6,737 nt of DNA from the NCBI GenBank assembly GCA_947469815.1, contig CANIRI010000137.1:1-6737 (forward strand). Direction: 5' to 3'. Below are positions 1 to 5,768 of this stretch, in pieces; position 1 is the stretch's first letter; every line of letters begins with the position of its first letter. The notes below the pieces were generated by a model, which ran no database searches, had not been told where the DNA came from, and was given only the letters and a program-made list of their open reading frames with translations. The stretch comes from Comamonadaceae bacterium (GTDB lineage Bacteria; Pseudomonadota; Gammaproteobacteria; Burkholderiales; Burkholderiaceae_C). The position numbers and the translations under genes are program-made.

Positions 1-1572
1 AGCACCGTTGTAGGTTTGTATGGAGCCTACCCGCCCAGCACCAGTAGTGATGGTGTTATTGCCGTGACCGAGGTTTATTCCATCTACTGCCGAGTTATTA
101 TTATTACTACCGCTTCCAGTAATAACCGAATCATTACCAGAATATGCAACGATATGTCCAATCCATCCTTCGGCTGTGCTGACATAATTGTTACCACCAC
201 CCAAATTAACCATTTCTACTGCAGTTCCCCACTGGTTTCCGGACGCACTACCTCCTATAAGGGTATCGTTACCACTACCTGCGGTGATATTTGAAACACC
301 ACCCGTTGTGATGGTGATTCTATTATTGCCGCCCCCAAGGTTGATATCGTCACCTGCCCACCCATCACCATAATGTCCGCCGCCTACGAGAACCGTGTCA
401 TTGCCGTTGAACGTGTGAATCGCACCCACCCAACTGGATCCGGTATCGACGTTAGCATCAGAACTTCCAGAGTTGAGAGTTTTGACATACCCGTAACCCA
501 AATTAGCGTTCAGTGTGCTTTGCCAACCACTATTGATAACGTCCACATCCGCATATTTGGTCGTAATAGTATTTATCCCATTACCTAAATCAACCATTCC
601 CACCGAAGTCTTATTATTTGCAGAACTACCGCCTAAGGTGACCGCCTCGTCACCATCGCCCGTATTGATATACTTTGACGATATTGCAATGTTCAAAACA
701 TTGGCGCTGGAATTTCGCGCAGTGATCGCTTCCATTTGCTGCGAACTGAAGCCAATATTAAGCTTGTTGCCGACTAACCAGTTGATATTTTCTTTCGTGA
801 AATGGGAAAACTGATTAGCCGTGAATCCTTGCAATTGGTCATTGGAGAGTTTTTTCAGCACATCCAAAGATATGTCGGCTACGGTAGTGGCATCAATAAC
901 ACCGATCTGGCTTCCTGACAACTTGGGCAAGACCAAATTGATCTTTGACGGGCCCGTCAGGTATTGAACGTGGGCGGTATCAAGCCCTGCGACCTGCGCC
1001 CTGGTCAATGCCCCGATGGAAGCAGGACCGACGCTTTGCAGTTGCGCGCTGGAAAGCTTGTTGATCCAAGCCGCAGAGACTGCACTGATCTGCTGCGACT
1101 TAAGGCTGCCAACTTGCGCATTGCTGAGCTGATTCACTTGCGGCTGGGTAAAACCGCCCAATTGCGTGCCGCTTAAGGACTGCAATGCGGCATTACCTAT
1201 CCCGCTAACAGCAGAGGTGCTTATGGCACTGATTTGGGTGGTCGACATCTTGGGCAGAGTCGCGCTGACCAATGCGACGCCGAACTGGCTAATCTGATTG
1301 TTGCCCAACCTACCGATGAAGTTGGCAGGAAGTGCCCTCTTGTTGTTAAGGTAAGTCGTTAGCCCAGCGGCTAAAGCCTGGGGCTCAAAGGCCTTTATTT
1401 GGTTCGCACTAAGTGCGGCCATCTCCAAAGAATACATTCCGCCGATCTGCGCCGCTGTCAAAGCAGATATTCCAGCGGTCGGGAGGTTTTTGAAATACAG
1501 CGGACGTGCTGCACCCGCGGCGGAGACGCCGGAATTTGCAAGTTTTCTTGCATGCAGCGCAGGCATCGACAT
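1..1572 (-). CDS. Large repeat protein: N-terminal octapeptide repeats followed by RTX-like Gly/Asn/Asp-rich repeats (partial, C-terminus outside window)
   Basis: The frame is open for 524 codons from ATG 1572 to base 1 without a stop, so only the N-terminal part is present. The start is supported by AGAAGGG six nt upstream and by an in-frame TAA further upstream (near 1635); a second ATG lies two codons in. Residues 1-34 show no signal peptide. Residues 35-66 and 86-278 are built from octads such as ISALTAAQ, VNQLSNAQ and INKLSSAQ, with 13 contiguous copies at 106-209. From about residue 301 the protein changes to Gly/Asn/Asp/Thr-rich repeats of 43-45 residues carrying GNDT/GNDS and NLGGGNN motifs (e.g. 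AGSGNDTLIGG, 431-441). The GNDTL-type motifs resemble calcium-binding beta-roll (RTX) proteins, which are usually exported by type I secretion through a C-terminal signal; that end is not visible. A secreted or surface role is inference. The codons are AT-richer than in genes to the right. The reading frame is certain; the function is not known. Confidence 0.85.
   Translation of the reverse strand, partial: MSMPALHARKLANSGVSAAGAARPLYFKNLPTAGISALTAAQIGGMYSLEMAALSANQIKAFEPQALAAGLTTYLNNKRALPANFIGRLGNNQISQFGVALVSATLPKMSTTQISAISTSAVSGIGNAALQSLSGTQLGGFTQPQVNQLSNAQVGSLKSQQISAVSAAWINKLSSAQLQSVGPASIGALTRAQVAGLDTAHVQYLTGPSKINLVLPKLSGSQIGVIDATTVADISLDVLKKLSNDQLQGFTANQFSHFTKENINWLVGNKLNIGFSSQQMEAITARNSSANVLNIAISSKYINTGDGDEAVTLGGSSANNKTSVGMVDLGNGINTITTKYADVDVINSGWQSTLNANLGYGYVKTLNSGSSDANVDTGSSWVGAIHTFNGNDTVLVGGGHYGDGWAGDDINLGGGNNRITITTGGVSNITAGSGNDTLIGGSASGNQWGTAVEMVNLGGGNNYVSTAEGWIGHIVAYSGNDSVITGSGSNNNNSAVDGINLGHGNNTITTGAGRVGSIQTYNGA
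16..411 (-). repeat. Three tandem RTX-like coding repeats of 43-45 residues
   Basis: Residues 388-430, 431-475 and 476-519 of the minus-strand protein align as three copies. Each opens with GNDT/GNDS plus two or three hydrophobic/Gly residues, has INLGGGNN, VNLGGGNN or INLGHGNN in the middle, and ends in a Thr/Gly-rich strand with G-x-[VI]-x-x-I. A fourth copy begins at residue 520 and is cut by the window edge. Two weaker copies precede them (about 301-347 with DLGNG, and 348-387 with NLGYG). Copy 5 contains a run of four Asn encoded by AAT AAT AAT AAC (about 96-107), a short trinucleotide repeat. Confidence 0.8.
763..1470 (-). repeat. Array of 8-residue coding repeats (h-x-x-h-S/T-x-x-Q)
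   Basis: Within the minus-strand repeat protein, hydrophobic residues recur at positions 1 and 4 of every octad, with Ser/Thr often at 5 and Gln most often at 8. Copies include ISALTAAQ (residues 35-42), MAALSANQ (51-58), IGRLGNNQ (86-93), LPKMSTTQ (106-113), LQSLSGTQ (130-137), VNQLSNAQ (146-153), IGALTRAQ (186-193), LPKLSGSQ (215-222), LKKLSNDQ (239-246) and LQGFTANQ (247-254). Octads 106-209 are 13 in a row without a slip and 215-270 are 7 in a row. Short interruptions lie at 67-85, 102-105 and 210-214. The repeats are alike in protein but not in DNA, so this is an old array, not a recent tandem duplication. Confidence 0.85.
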
Positions 1573-1578
1573 TACTGA

Positions 1579-1585
1579 CCCTTCT
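1579..1585 (-). promoter_or_regulatory. Shine-Dalgarno of the repeat-protein gene
   Basis: On the minus strand AGAAGGG stands six nt before ATG 1572. It is the clearest ribosome-binding site in the window and it fixes the start of the repeat protein. Confidence 0.65.
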
Positions 1586-1616
1586 GACCCAAGATTCCTA
1601 TGTCCAAAATGGGCAA

Positions 1617-1645
1617 ATATTAAGAAAATAGATTACTTTGGTGAA
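1617..1645 (-). promoter_or_regulatory. Possible sigma-70 promoter for the repeat-protein gene
   Basis: On the minus strand TTCACC (1645-1640, 4 of 6 matches to TTGACA) and TAATAT (1622-1617, 4 of 6 matches to TATAAT) are separated by exactly 17 nt in an AT-rich stretch. Transcription would start near 1610, about 38 nt before ATG 1572. The match is moderate and rests only on sequence. The rest of the 176-bp spacer (1573-1748) holds no gene and no convincing plus-strand promoter. Confidence 0.35.
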
Positions 1646-1748
1646 TCGGCATAGAACTTACATTCTTTAACTTTAGGTGGCGTGGACGGGGTTGTCTGTG
1701 GCGTTCCCGTGTTATGGTGCGTTGACAGCATTTCTGAATATTCTTTGG

Positions 1749-2567
1749 ATGATTACTCCCAAAAACGGGCTAGGCGTCGCGCTGCTCCTCGCGGCCCTCG
1801 CACCGGCCCACGCCGAAAGCCTGGTATCTGACTATTTGCGCACGCGGAATGCCCAGGCGCTTGGGCTGACGCTGTCGAGTTACTCCTACCAAGAACCGAG
1901 CGTGAGCGTTGGCATCACGGCGATCAATTACGGACTGGAATACCAAAAAACTTCGCTTCTCGGTGACGGACGGTTTCTTATTGCAGGTATCGACTACGCC
2001 ACCGGAACCGACCGGTACAGCGGGTCCGGCACCCTGGATATTCCAAGGTACTACTACAACGGCAAGATCGCTATCGGTGCCGATTGGGGCTATCGCAGCG
2101 GGATCATTTCACCGTATATCGGGCTTGGCTACCGCTTTTTGAGTGAAACAGGTGGCGGCCTTAGGACATCCACCGGCGCGGTGATGTATGACCGGCAAAG
2201 TACCTATTTCTACATTCCAGTAGGCTTTAAACAACGCTCGCTCACCGGATACGGCGGCATACTGGAAAGTACTTTGGAGCTGGACTACCTGGTATCAGGC
2301 AACCAGTTCAGCGGCCTGTCGGTCATGAACAATTTTGGTAAATCCAGCTCCTCCGACGTCAACAACCGGCAGACCTCAGGCTACGGCTTAAACGCCTCGT
2401 TCATGTACAAACGTCCCGACGGCTGGTCCGTTGGGCCTTATTGGAAGTACTGGAATATCTCCAGCTCAGATTTGGCCTCGTGGACCTATAGCACTGGCAG
2501 CACCAGCGTGTACGAACCGGCCAACACGACCGAAGAATTCGGCTTCAAAGCGCTGTACCAATTCTGA
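1749..2567 (+). CDS. Uncharacterised outer-membrane beta-barrel protein
   Basis: From ATG 1749 the product is 272 aa. A typical signal peptide is visible: MITPKN, a hydrophobic core (residues 7-19) and an APAHA|ES cleavage site after residue 22. The frame also opens at GTG 1677, but that would add 24 residues in front of a complete signal peptide, so 1749 is preferred; neither start has a good ribosome-binding site. The mature part is rich in Tyr, Gly, Ser and Thr with alternating hydrophobic/polar stretches (e.g. YYYNGKIAIGADWGYR, then PYIGLGYRFL at 122-131, then YFYIPVGFK). It ends in YQF, the aromatic terminus typical of BAM-assembled barrels. Its size suggests roughly 10-12 strands (estimate). 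I recognise the general pattern GLGYRFL...YDR...YIP(V/I)G...EP(A/N)NTTE from conserved proteobacterial outer-membrane proteins without known function. It is divergent from the repeat-protein gene and its 3' end is 13 bp from the glycosylase gene on the other strand. Confidence 0.8.
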   Translation: MITPKNGLGVALLLAALAPAHAESLVSDYLRTRNAQALGLTLSSYSYQEPSVSVGITAINYGLEYQKTSLLGDGRFLIAGIDYATGTDRYSGSGTLDIPRYYYNGKIAIGADWGYRSGIISPYIGLGYRFLSETGGGLRTSTGAVMYDRQSTYFYIPVGFKQRSLTGYGGILESTLELDYLVSGNQFSGLSVMNNFGKSSSSDVNNRQTSGYGLNASFMYKRPDGWSVGPYWKYWNISSSDLASWTYSTGSTSVYEPANTTEEFGFKALYQF

Positions 2568-2580
2568 AGCGGCTCGCGCG

Positions 2581-3495
2581 CTACACGGACTCCAGGGCAT
2601 CCGCCACCAGATTCAGGTCCAGCCACGCTTTGGCTTTGTCCGCGCTGTTACGCAGCAGGTAATGCGGCGAATACGTGATCACCACCGGAATCCCCTGAAA
2701 CCGGTGCAAGGTGCCGCGCTGTTTGCCCATAGGCTGCGCCAGCAGCGCCGGCTGGTCTGACAGCACGGCCAAGGCGGCCAGACGGCCCATGGCCAGAATC
2801 ACTTTGGGGCGGACCAGCGCGATTTCACGCTCTAAAAACGCGCGGCATACCGACACATCGGCCAGCTGCGGGCTGCGGCCGGCAGGCGGGCGGCACTGGA
2901 GGGCGTGGGTCAGATACGCGCTGTGCGCGGGTTCTGTGGGCGCGCTCACCGCGTCGGTGCCCTGCGCTTGCAAGGCCAGCCGCTTCAAGCCCAGCGCGGC
3001 CAGCATGTTGTCCAGCAAAACACCTGCGTCGCCGACAAAAGATGATCCCTGCCGGTCTTCTTCTTCGTCGGGTGCTTCGCCCACGACCAGCCAGTCTGCG
3101 GTCTGGCCCTCTGCTGCGGGCGCACGCAACACCGTGTTTTTGCGGCCCTGGCACATGGCGCAGGCTTGGCAGGTGGCAGCGGCTTGGGTCAGCGCGGGCC
3201 AGTCCAACGAGTGCACCTGCGGCGGCGGGCCTGGGTTGAAGGCGGGCTGCGACGCGGCCGGAGCAGCAACTGCTGGAGCCGGTGCAGCGCGCACAGGGGC
3301 TGCCTTGGAGGCGATCTGCGCAGCGGCTGGAGCGGGTGCGACGGCGTGCGCCAGCGCTGGCTCTTGCGGGATAGGCGACGCATCCTCGGGCAACCACACA
3401 CGCACACCCATCTCAGCCAGCATGGCGCGCTGACGCGGGTCGAGTTGCAGGGGCGGATGCGCAGGCATGGTGGCTCGATGGTACGGCGCGCGCAT
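2581..3495 (-). CDS. Uracil-DNA glycosylase, family 4 ([4Fe-4S])
   Basis: Family 4 enzymes remove uracil from DNA by cutting the N-glycosidic bond, the first step of base excision repair. The 304-aa product has a conserved N-terminal helix (QRAMLAEMGVRVW, residues 21-34), an Ala/Pro-rich linker (about 44-93) and the catalytic domain (about 95-300). Cluster ligands are visible: C109-x2-C112 (with an extra C115), then C201-x15-C217. The first catalytic motif reads GEAPDEEEDRQG (139-150) where the family usually has GEAPG; the second reads TYSPHYLLRN (274-283) where HPxYLLR is usual, so the expected His is Ser and a His lies two residues later. ATG 3495 follows the rimI stop directly but lacks a Shine-Dalgarno; ATG 3468 (295 aa, beginning MPAHPPLQLD) is equally possible and may fit the family's N-terminus better. 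Last gene of the four-gene run. Family assignment is firm; full activity is not assured. Confidence 0.9.
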   Translation of the reverse strand: MRAPYHRATMPAHPPLQLDPRQRAMLAEMGVRVWLPEDASPIPQEPALAHAVAPAPAAAQIASKAAPVRAAPAPAVAAPAASQPAFNPGPPPQVHSLDWPALTQAAATCQACAMCQGRKNTVLRAPAAEGQTADWLVVGEAPDEEEDRQGSSFVGDAGVLLDNMLAALGLKRLALQAQGTDAVSAPTEPAHSAYLTHALQCRPPAGRSPQLADVSVCRAFLEREIALVRPKVILAMGRLAALAVLSDQPALLAQPMGKQRGTLHRFQGIPVVITYSPHYLLRNSADKAKAWLDLNLVADALESV

Positions 3496-3981
3496 TCAAA
3501 GGGCCAGCCGCATGACCACCGCATCTTCGCGCTGGCAGCGCCCGGCGGCGTAATAGCCATTGCGGCGCCCCACCGGCTCAAAACCGCGCGTGCGGTAGAC
3601 CGCCTGGGCGCGGGTGTTACCGCTGCGCACCTCCAGCCACAACCAGACCGCAGCATGCGCGCGGGCCCAGATCTCCACGGCTTCCAGCATCAGCGGCGCC
3701 CAGCCCTGGCGCTGGTACTCCGGAGCCAGGGCGATATTGAGCAAATGCGCTTCTTCCACGCCCTGCATCACCACAAAGTAGCCCAGCAGGGTGTCGCCCG
3801 CCTTGAGCAGATGGACCGCGTACCCGCTTTCCAGCACGTCGGCAAAACTGGCCCGGCTCCAGGGGTGGGTGTAGACACGCTGCTCGATCTCCATGACCGC
3901 GTCCAAGTCGGCCAAAGTCATGGGGACGAAAAGGGCCTCCGTGTTGGCCTCTGTTTTGGCCGCGGTTGAGCGCTTAGGCAT
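3496..3981 (-). CDS. rimI: Ribosomal protein bS18 N-alpha-acetyltransferase (GNAT family)
   Basis: RimI transfers acetyl from acetyl-CoA to the N-terminal amine of ribosomal protein S18 and some other proteins in the cytoplasm. The 161-aa product is close to the family length. The GNAT fold is visible in order: E31-x-E-QRVYTHPWS (RimI-type acceptor region), GYFVVMQGVEEAHLLNIALAPEYQ (central strands), the acetyl-CoA loop Q90-R-Q-G93-W-A95 (Q-x-x-G-x-A), LEVRSGNTRAQAVYRTRGF (117-134) and the RNGYY...EDAVVM tail typical of RimI. The frame is open to 4077, but ATG 3981 is chosen because it overlaps the tsaB stop by 8 nt (ATGCCTAA), a usual translational-coupling arrangement, and because the longer form adds 32 residues unlike the family. 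The stop TGA at 3498-3496 abuts ATG 3495 of the glycosylase gene. Confidence 0.93.
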   Translation of the reverse strand: MPKRSTAAKTEANTEALFVPMTLADLDAVMEIEQRVYTHPWSRASFADVLESGYAVHLLKAGDTLLGYFVVMQGVEEAHLLNIALAPEYQRQGWAPLMLEAVEIWARAHAAVWLWLEVRSGNTRAQAVYRTRGFEPVGRRNGYYAAGRCQREDAVVMRLAL

Positions 3982-4714
3982 CGCGCTTGACCTTGGCTGC
4001 GGCCTCACGCTCCAGCGTGGTTTGGGCCACTTTGTCGCGCACATACAGAGGCAAGGCGTCCGCGGCGTCCACCGCAAGGCCGGCGGCCAACATGGCCGGG
4101 GCCAGGCGCACGATGGCCTGTGCGGTAGGGACTATGGCCGGCAGCACGGGGCCGTTGCAAGCGTCCAACAGCTCGGGGTACGCGATCAGTGCACTGCCCG
4201 CGACCACGGTGCCAGCGGGCATCTCGGCCAGCCAGCTGGCGGCTTGGGTAGGGCTGATCAAACAGGGCGGGCGCAGCGTGTCCCACTGCCCGGCGCGCCA
4301 AGCGTAGACCGCGGCGTAGACCTCACCCATGCGGGCATCGAGCAGCGATACCACGCTCAGATCCGGCCCGCGCGCGGCGCTCTGTTGGTGGAAACGCGCT
4401 TCCTCCGCCAGCGCCAGCAAGGACGGCACGGGCACAACCCGCAGTCCCGCACCCAGCGCAAAACCCTGGGCCACCGCGCAGGCGGTCCGCAGCCCGGTGA
4501 AAGCGCCGGGGCCGGCTCCAAAGCCAATGGCATCCAGGTCCTGCAAGCGCAGGCCAGCCTGGCGCAACAGGTCTTGCGCGGTGGCAATCAGGGTGTGCGA
4601 AGCCTGCGCGCCGCCCTCACCGCTATGTGCCCAGGTGCGGTGCTCGCCATGGACGGGCGCGCCCACCGCCACGGACAGGACTTCGGTGCTGGTGTCAAAG
4701 GCCAAAAGTCGCAT
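3974..4714 (-). CDS. tsaB: tRNA threonylcarbamoyladenosine biosynthesis protein TsaB
   Basis: TsaB is the scaffold partner of TsaD (with TsaE) in adding threonylcarbamoyl to A37 of ANN-decoding tRNAs (t6A). The 246-aa product has the ASKHA-fold N-terminus MRLLAFDTSTEVLSVAV (1-17), the family signature GAGPGAFTGLRTACAVAQGFALG (66-88), DARMGEVYAAVY (126-137) and a C-terminal PLYVRDKVA. It has the length usual for proteobacterial TsaB. ATG 4714 gives the canonical start; an in-frame ATG at 4741 would add nine residues that overlap the upstream gene and are not part of the family. It begins 4 nt after the transporter stop and overlaps rimI by 8 nt. The tsaB-rimI pairing is widespread in bacteria and supports both calls. 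Confidence 0.95.
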   Translation of the reverse strand: MRLLAFDTSTEVLSVAVGAPVHGEHRTWAHSGEGGAQASHTLIATAQDLLRQAGLRLQDLDAIGFGAGPGAFTGLRTACAVAQGFALGAGLRVVPVPSLLALAEEARFHQQSAARGPDLSVVSLLDARMGEVYAAVYAWRAGQWDTLRPPCLISPTQAASWLAEMPAGTVVAGSALIAYPELLDACNGPVLPAIVPTAQAIVRLAPAMLAAGLAVDAADALPLYVRDKVAQTTLEREAAAKVKRDA

Positions 4715-4718
4715 GGAA

Positions 4719-5726
4719 TCAGCGTTTCTGGCGCACGCCAAACAGAATGCCAGCGCTCACCAGCGCCAGCCCGGCCAATACATTCCAGGGCAATGCTTCA
4801 CCCAGCAGCAGTGCCGCCGCCAGCGCGGACAGGCCGGGCACCAGCGCGGTAATCATGGTGGAGCGCACTGGCCCGTAATAGCGGATCATGGTGGTGAAGG
4901 TGATGCCCGAAATCGCCACCGTGCCGACCCCCTGGTACACCATCTGGAATAGCACGAACTGCGAATCGGCCTGCGCCAAATGGCTGGGCAGGACCTGTGT
5001 GAGGACCAGGATGCCGTAAACCGGCACATAGGTGCAAAACGCAAACACGGTAATGGCGATGGTGGCGCGTACCGCATCCAGGCTGTGGCGGCGCACCAGC
5101 ACGCTGTAAACCGACCAGCAGATTGACGCGCCCATGAACAGCAGGTCGCCGCGCCAGACGCCGTTGCCATCCAGCGCATGCAACAAGCTGGCTCCGCCCA
5201 CCAACAAACCGCCACCCACAATCAAGACCAGCCCGATTACACGCTCGCGATGCAGCCGCTCGCCGAGCACCAGCACCGCCAGCAGGGATGTCCACAAGGG
5301 CAGTCCGCCAGGCAGCAACACCGAACCGTGGGCTGCGGGCGCAAACGCAAACCCGCTGTAGGCAAAGCAGGCGTACAGGGCGCCGCCAAAAAAACCGGTC
5401 AACACCGTCATACGAAACGGCAAGGGCGAGAGGCCGCCGAAGGAATATCCATCCACAACACCGGCCGCCCGGTCAGGCCGCGTCAGCCACCAGCCCCAGG
5501 GGGCCAGCACCGCAAACGCGCCGCAGATGCGGGCCATGCCCATGTCCAAAGGCAGTAACAAGGCGCCACGCGCCGGATCGGTGCTGGCGCGGGCGATGAC
5601 GATGAACGATGTCCAGATCAGCACGGTCACCAATGCCGCCAGCAAACCCGTGGTCCTTTTGGTGGCCGGGGTTGCAAGCGGCACTCCGCCCGGGACAGGT
5701 GGGGGTGCGGATACCGTTGTGGACAT
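4719..5726 (-). CDS. EamA/DMT-superfamily inner-membrane transporter
   Basis: The 335-aa product has about ten hydrophobic segments in two homologous halves, the plan of 10-TMS drug/metabolite exporters of the EamA family. The first repeat ends with LGERLHRERVIGLVLIVGGGLLVGG (154-178) and the second with LGEALPWNVLAGLALVSAGILFG (308-330); both carry the LGE motif expected at this point. TM1 is about residues 26-46 (LLAALVTVLIWTSFIVIARAS), preceded by a Pro/Ala-rich cytoplasmic tail. The substrate cannot be read from the sequence; family members export amino acids, sugars or other metabolites. ATG 5726 is preferred to ATG 5783, because 5783 would lie inside dacB and adds 19 non-family residues. 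It has no Shine-Dalgarno and a GATAAT hexamer 7 nt before the start codon. It leads the likely operon with tsaB, rimI and the glycosylase gene. Confidence 0.88.
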   Translation of the reverse strand: MSTTVSAPPPVPGGVPLATPATKRTTGLLAALVTVLIWTSFIVIARASTDPARGALLLPLDMGMARICGAFAVLAPWGWWLTRPDRAAGVVDGYSFGGLSPLPFRMTVLTGFFGGALYACFAYSGFAFAPAAHGSVLLPGGLPLWTSLLAVLVLGERLHRERVIGLVLIVGGGLLVGGASLLHALDGNGVWRGDLLFMGASICWSVYSVLVRRHSLDAVRATIAITVFAFCTYVPVYGILVLTQVLPSHLAQADSQFVLFQMVYQGVGTVAISGITFTTMIRYYGPVRSTMITALVPGLSALAAALLLGEALPWNVLAGLALVSAGILFGVRQKR

Positions 5727-5733
5727 GCCCGGG

Positions 5734-5739
5734 ATTATC
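5734..5739 (-). promoter_or_regulatory. -10-like hexamer before the EamA-family gene
   Basis: This is the mirror copy of the plus-strand hexamer: GATAAT read on the minus strand, again ending 7 nt before the A of ATG 5726. The same reservations apply: no -35-like hexamer is seen, and the copy may exist only because the site is palindromic. Confidence 0.38.
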
Positions 5740-5755
5740 CGTGGCAGGCCACGCC

Positions 5756-5761
5756 GATAAT
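5756..5761 (+). promoter_or_regulatory. -10-like hexamer before dacB
   Basis: GATAAT matches the sigma-70 -10 consensus at 5 of 6 positions and ends 7 nt before the A of ATG 5769, so transcription would start at or next to the start codon (leaderless). No -35-like hexamer is visible at 16-18 nt upstream, and no Shine-Dalgarno is present. Confidence 0.4.
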
Positions 5762-5768
5762 CCCCGCT

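Larger units (their letters stand above)
5731..5764. promoter_or_regulatory. 34-bp near-perfect palindrome filling the transporter/dacB divergent spacer
   Basis: GGGATTATC (5731-5739) is the exact reverse complement of GATAATCCC (5756-5764). Inside it, CGTGGC (5740-5745) pairs with GCCACG (5748-5753) around a 2-nt centre; only CC (5754-5755) is unpaired. The element leaves 4 nt on each side to the two start codons (ATG 5726 minus, ATG 5769 plus). No T-run follows, so it is not an ordinary terminator. A two-sided operator, a divergent promoter core or an mRNA hairpin are the options; the palindrome itself is read directly. Confidence 0.8.

Noticed and set aside
91..110. Trinucleotide repeat as a phase-variation tract
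   Set aside because: Only about four AAT-type units; it is in multiples of three and cannot shift the frame, and it simply encodes four Asn.
16..1176. Several plus-strand frames of 61-99 codons across the left part
   Set aside because: They are antisense to the open minus-strand repeat protein; their products are low-complexity and lack starts with ribosome-binding sites, whereas the minus frame has ordered protein repeats.
1722..1727. Perfect TTGACA hexamer on the plus strand
   Set aside because: A -10 element at 16-18 nt would overlap ATG 1749 and no TATAAT-like sequence is there; probably chance.
1677..1748. GTG start adding 24 residues to the outer-membrane protein
   Set aside because: The extension precedes a complete signal peptide beginning at ATG 1749 and has no ribosome-binding site of its own.
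2711..3969. Long plus-strand frames (240 and 267 codons) over the glycosylase and rimI genes
   Set aside because: GC-rich antisense shadows; the minus-strand frames carry clear family motifs.
3893..4952. Plus-strand frames of 319 and 207 codons over tsaB and the transporter
   Set aside because: Composition is Arg/Gly/Ala/Gln-rich as expected of antisense frames in GC-rich DNA; TsaB motifs are unmistakable on the other strand.
5731..5764. Intrinsic terminator
   Set aside because: The palindrome lies between two divergent starts and no T-run follows on either strand.
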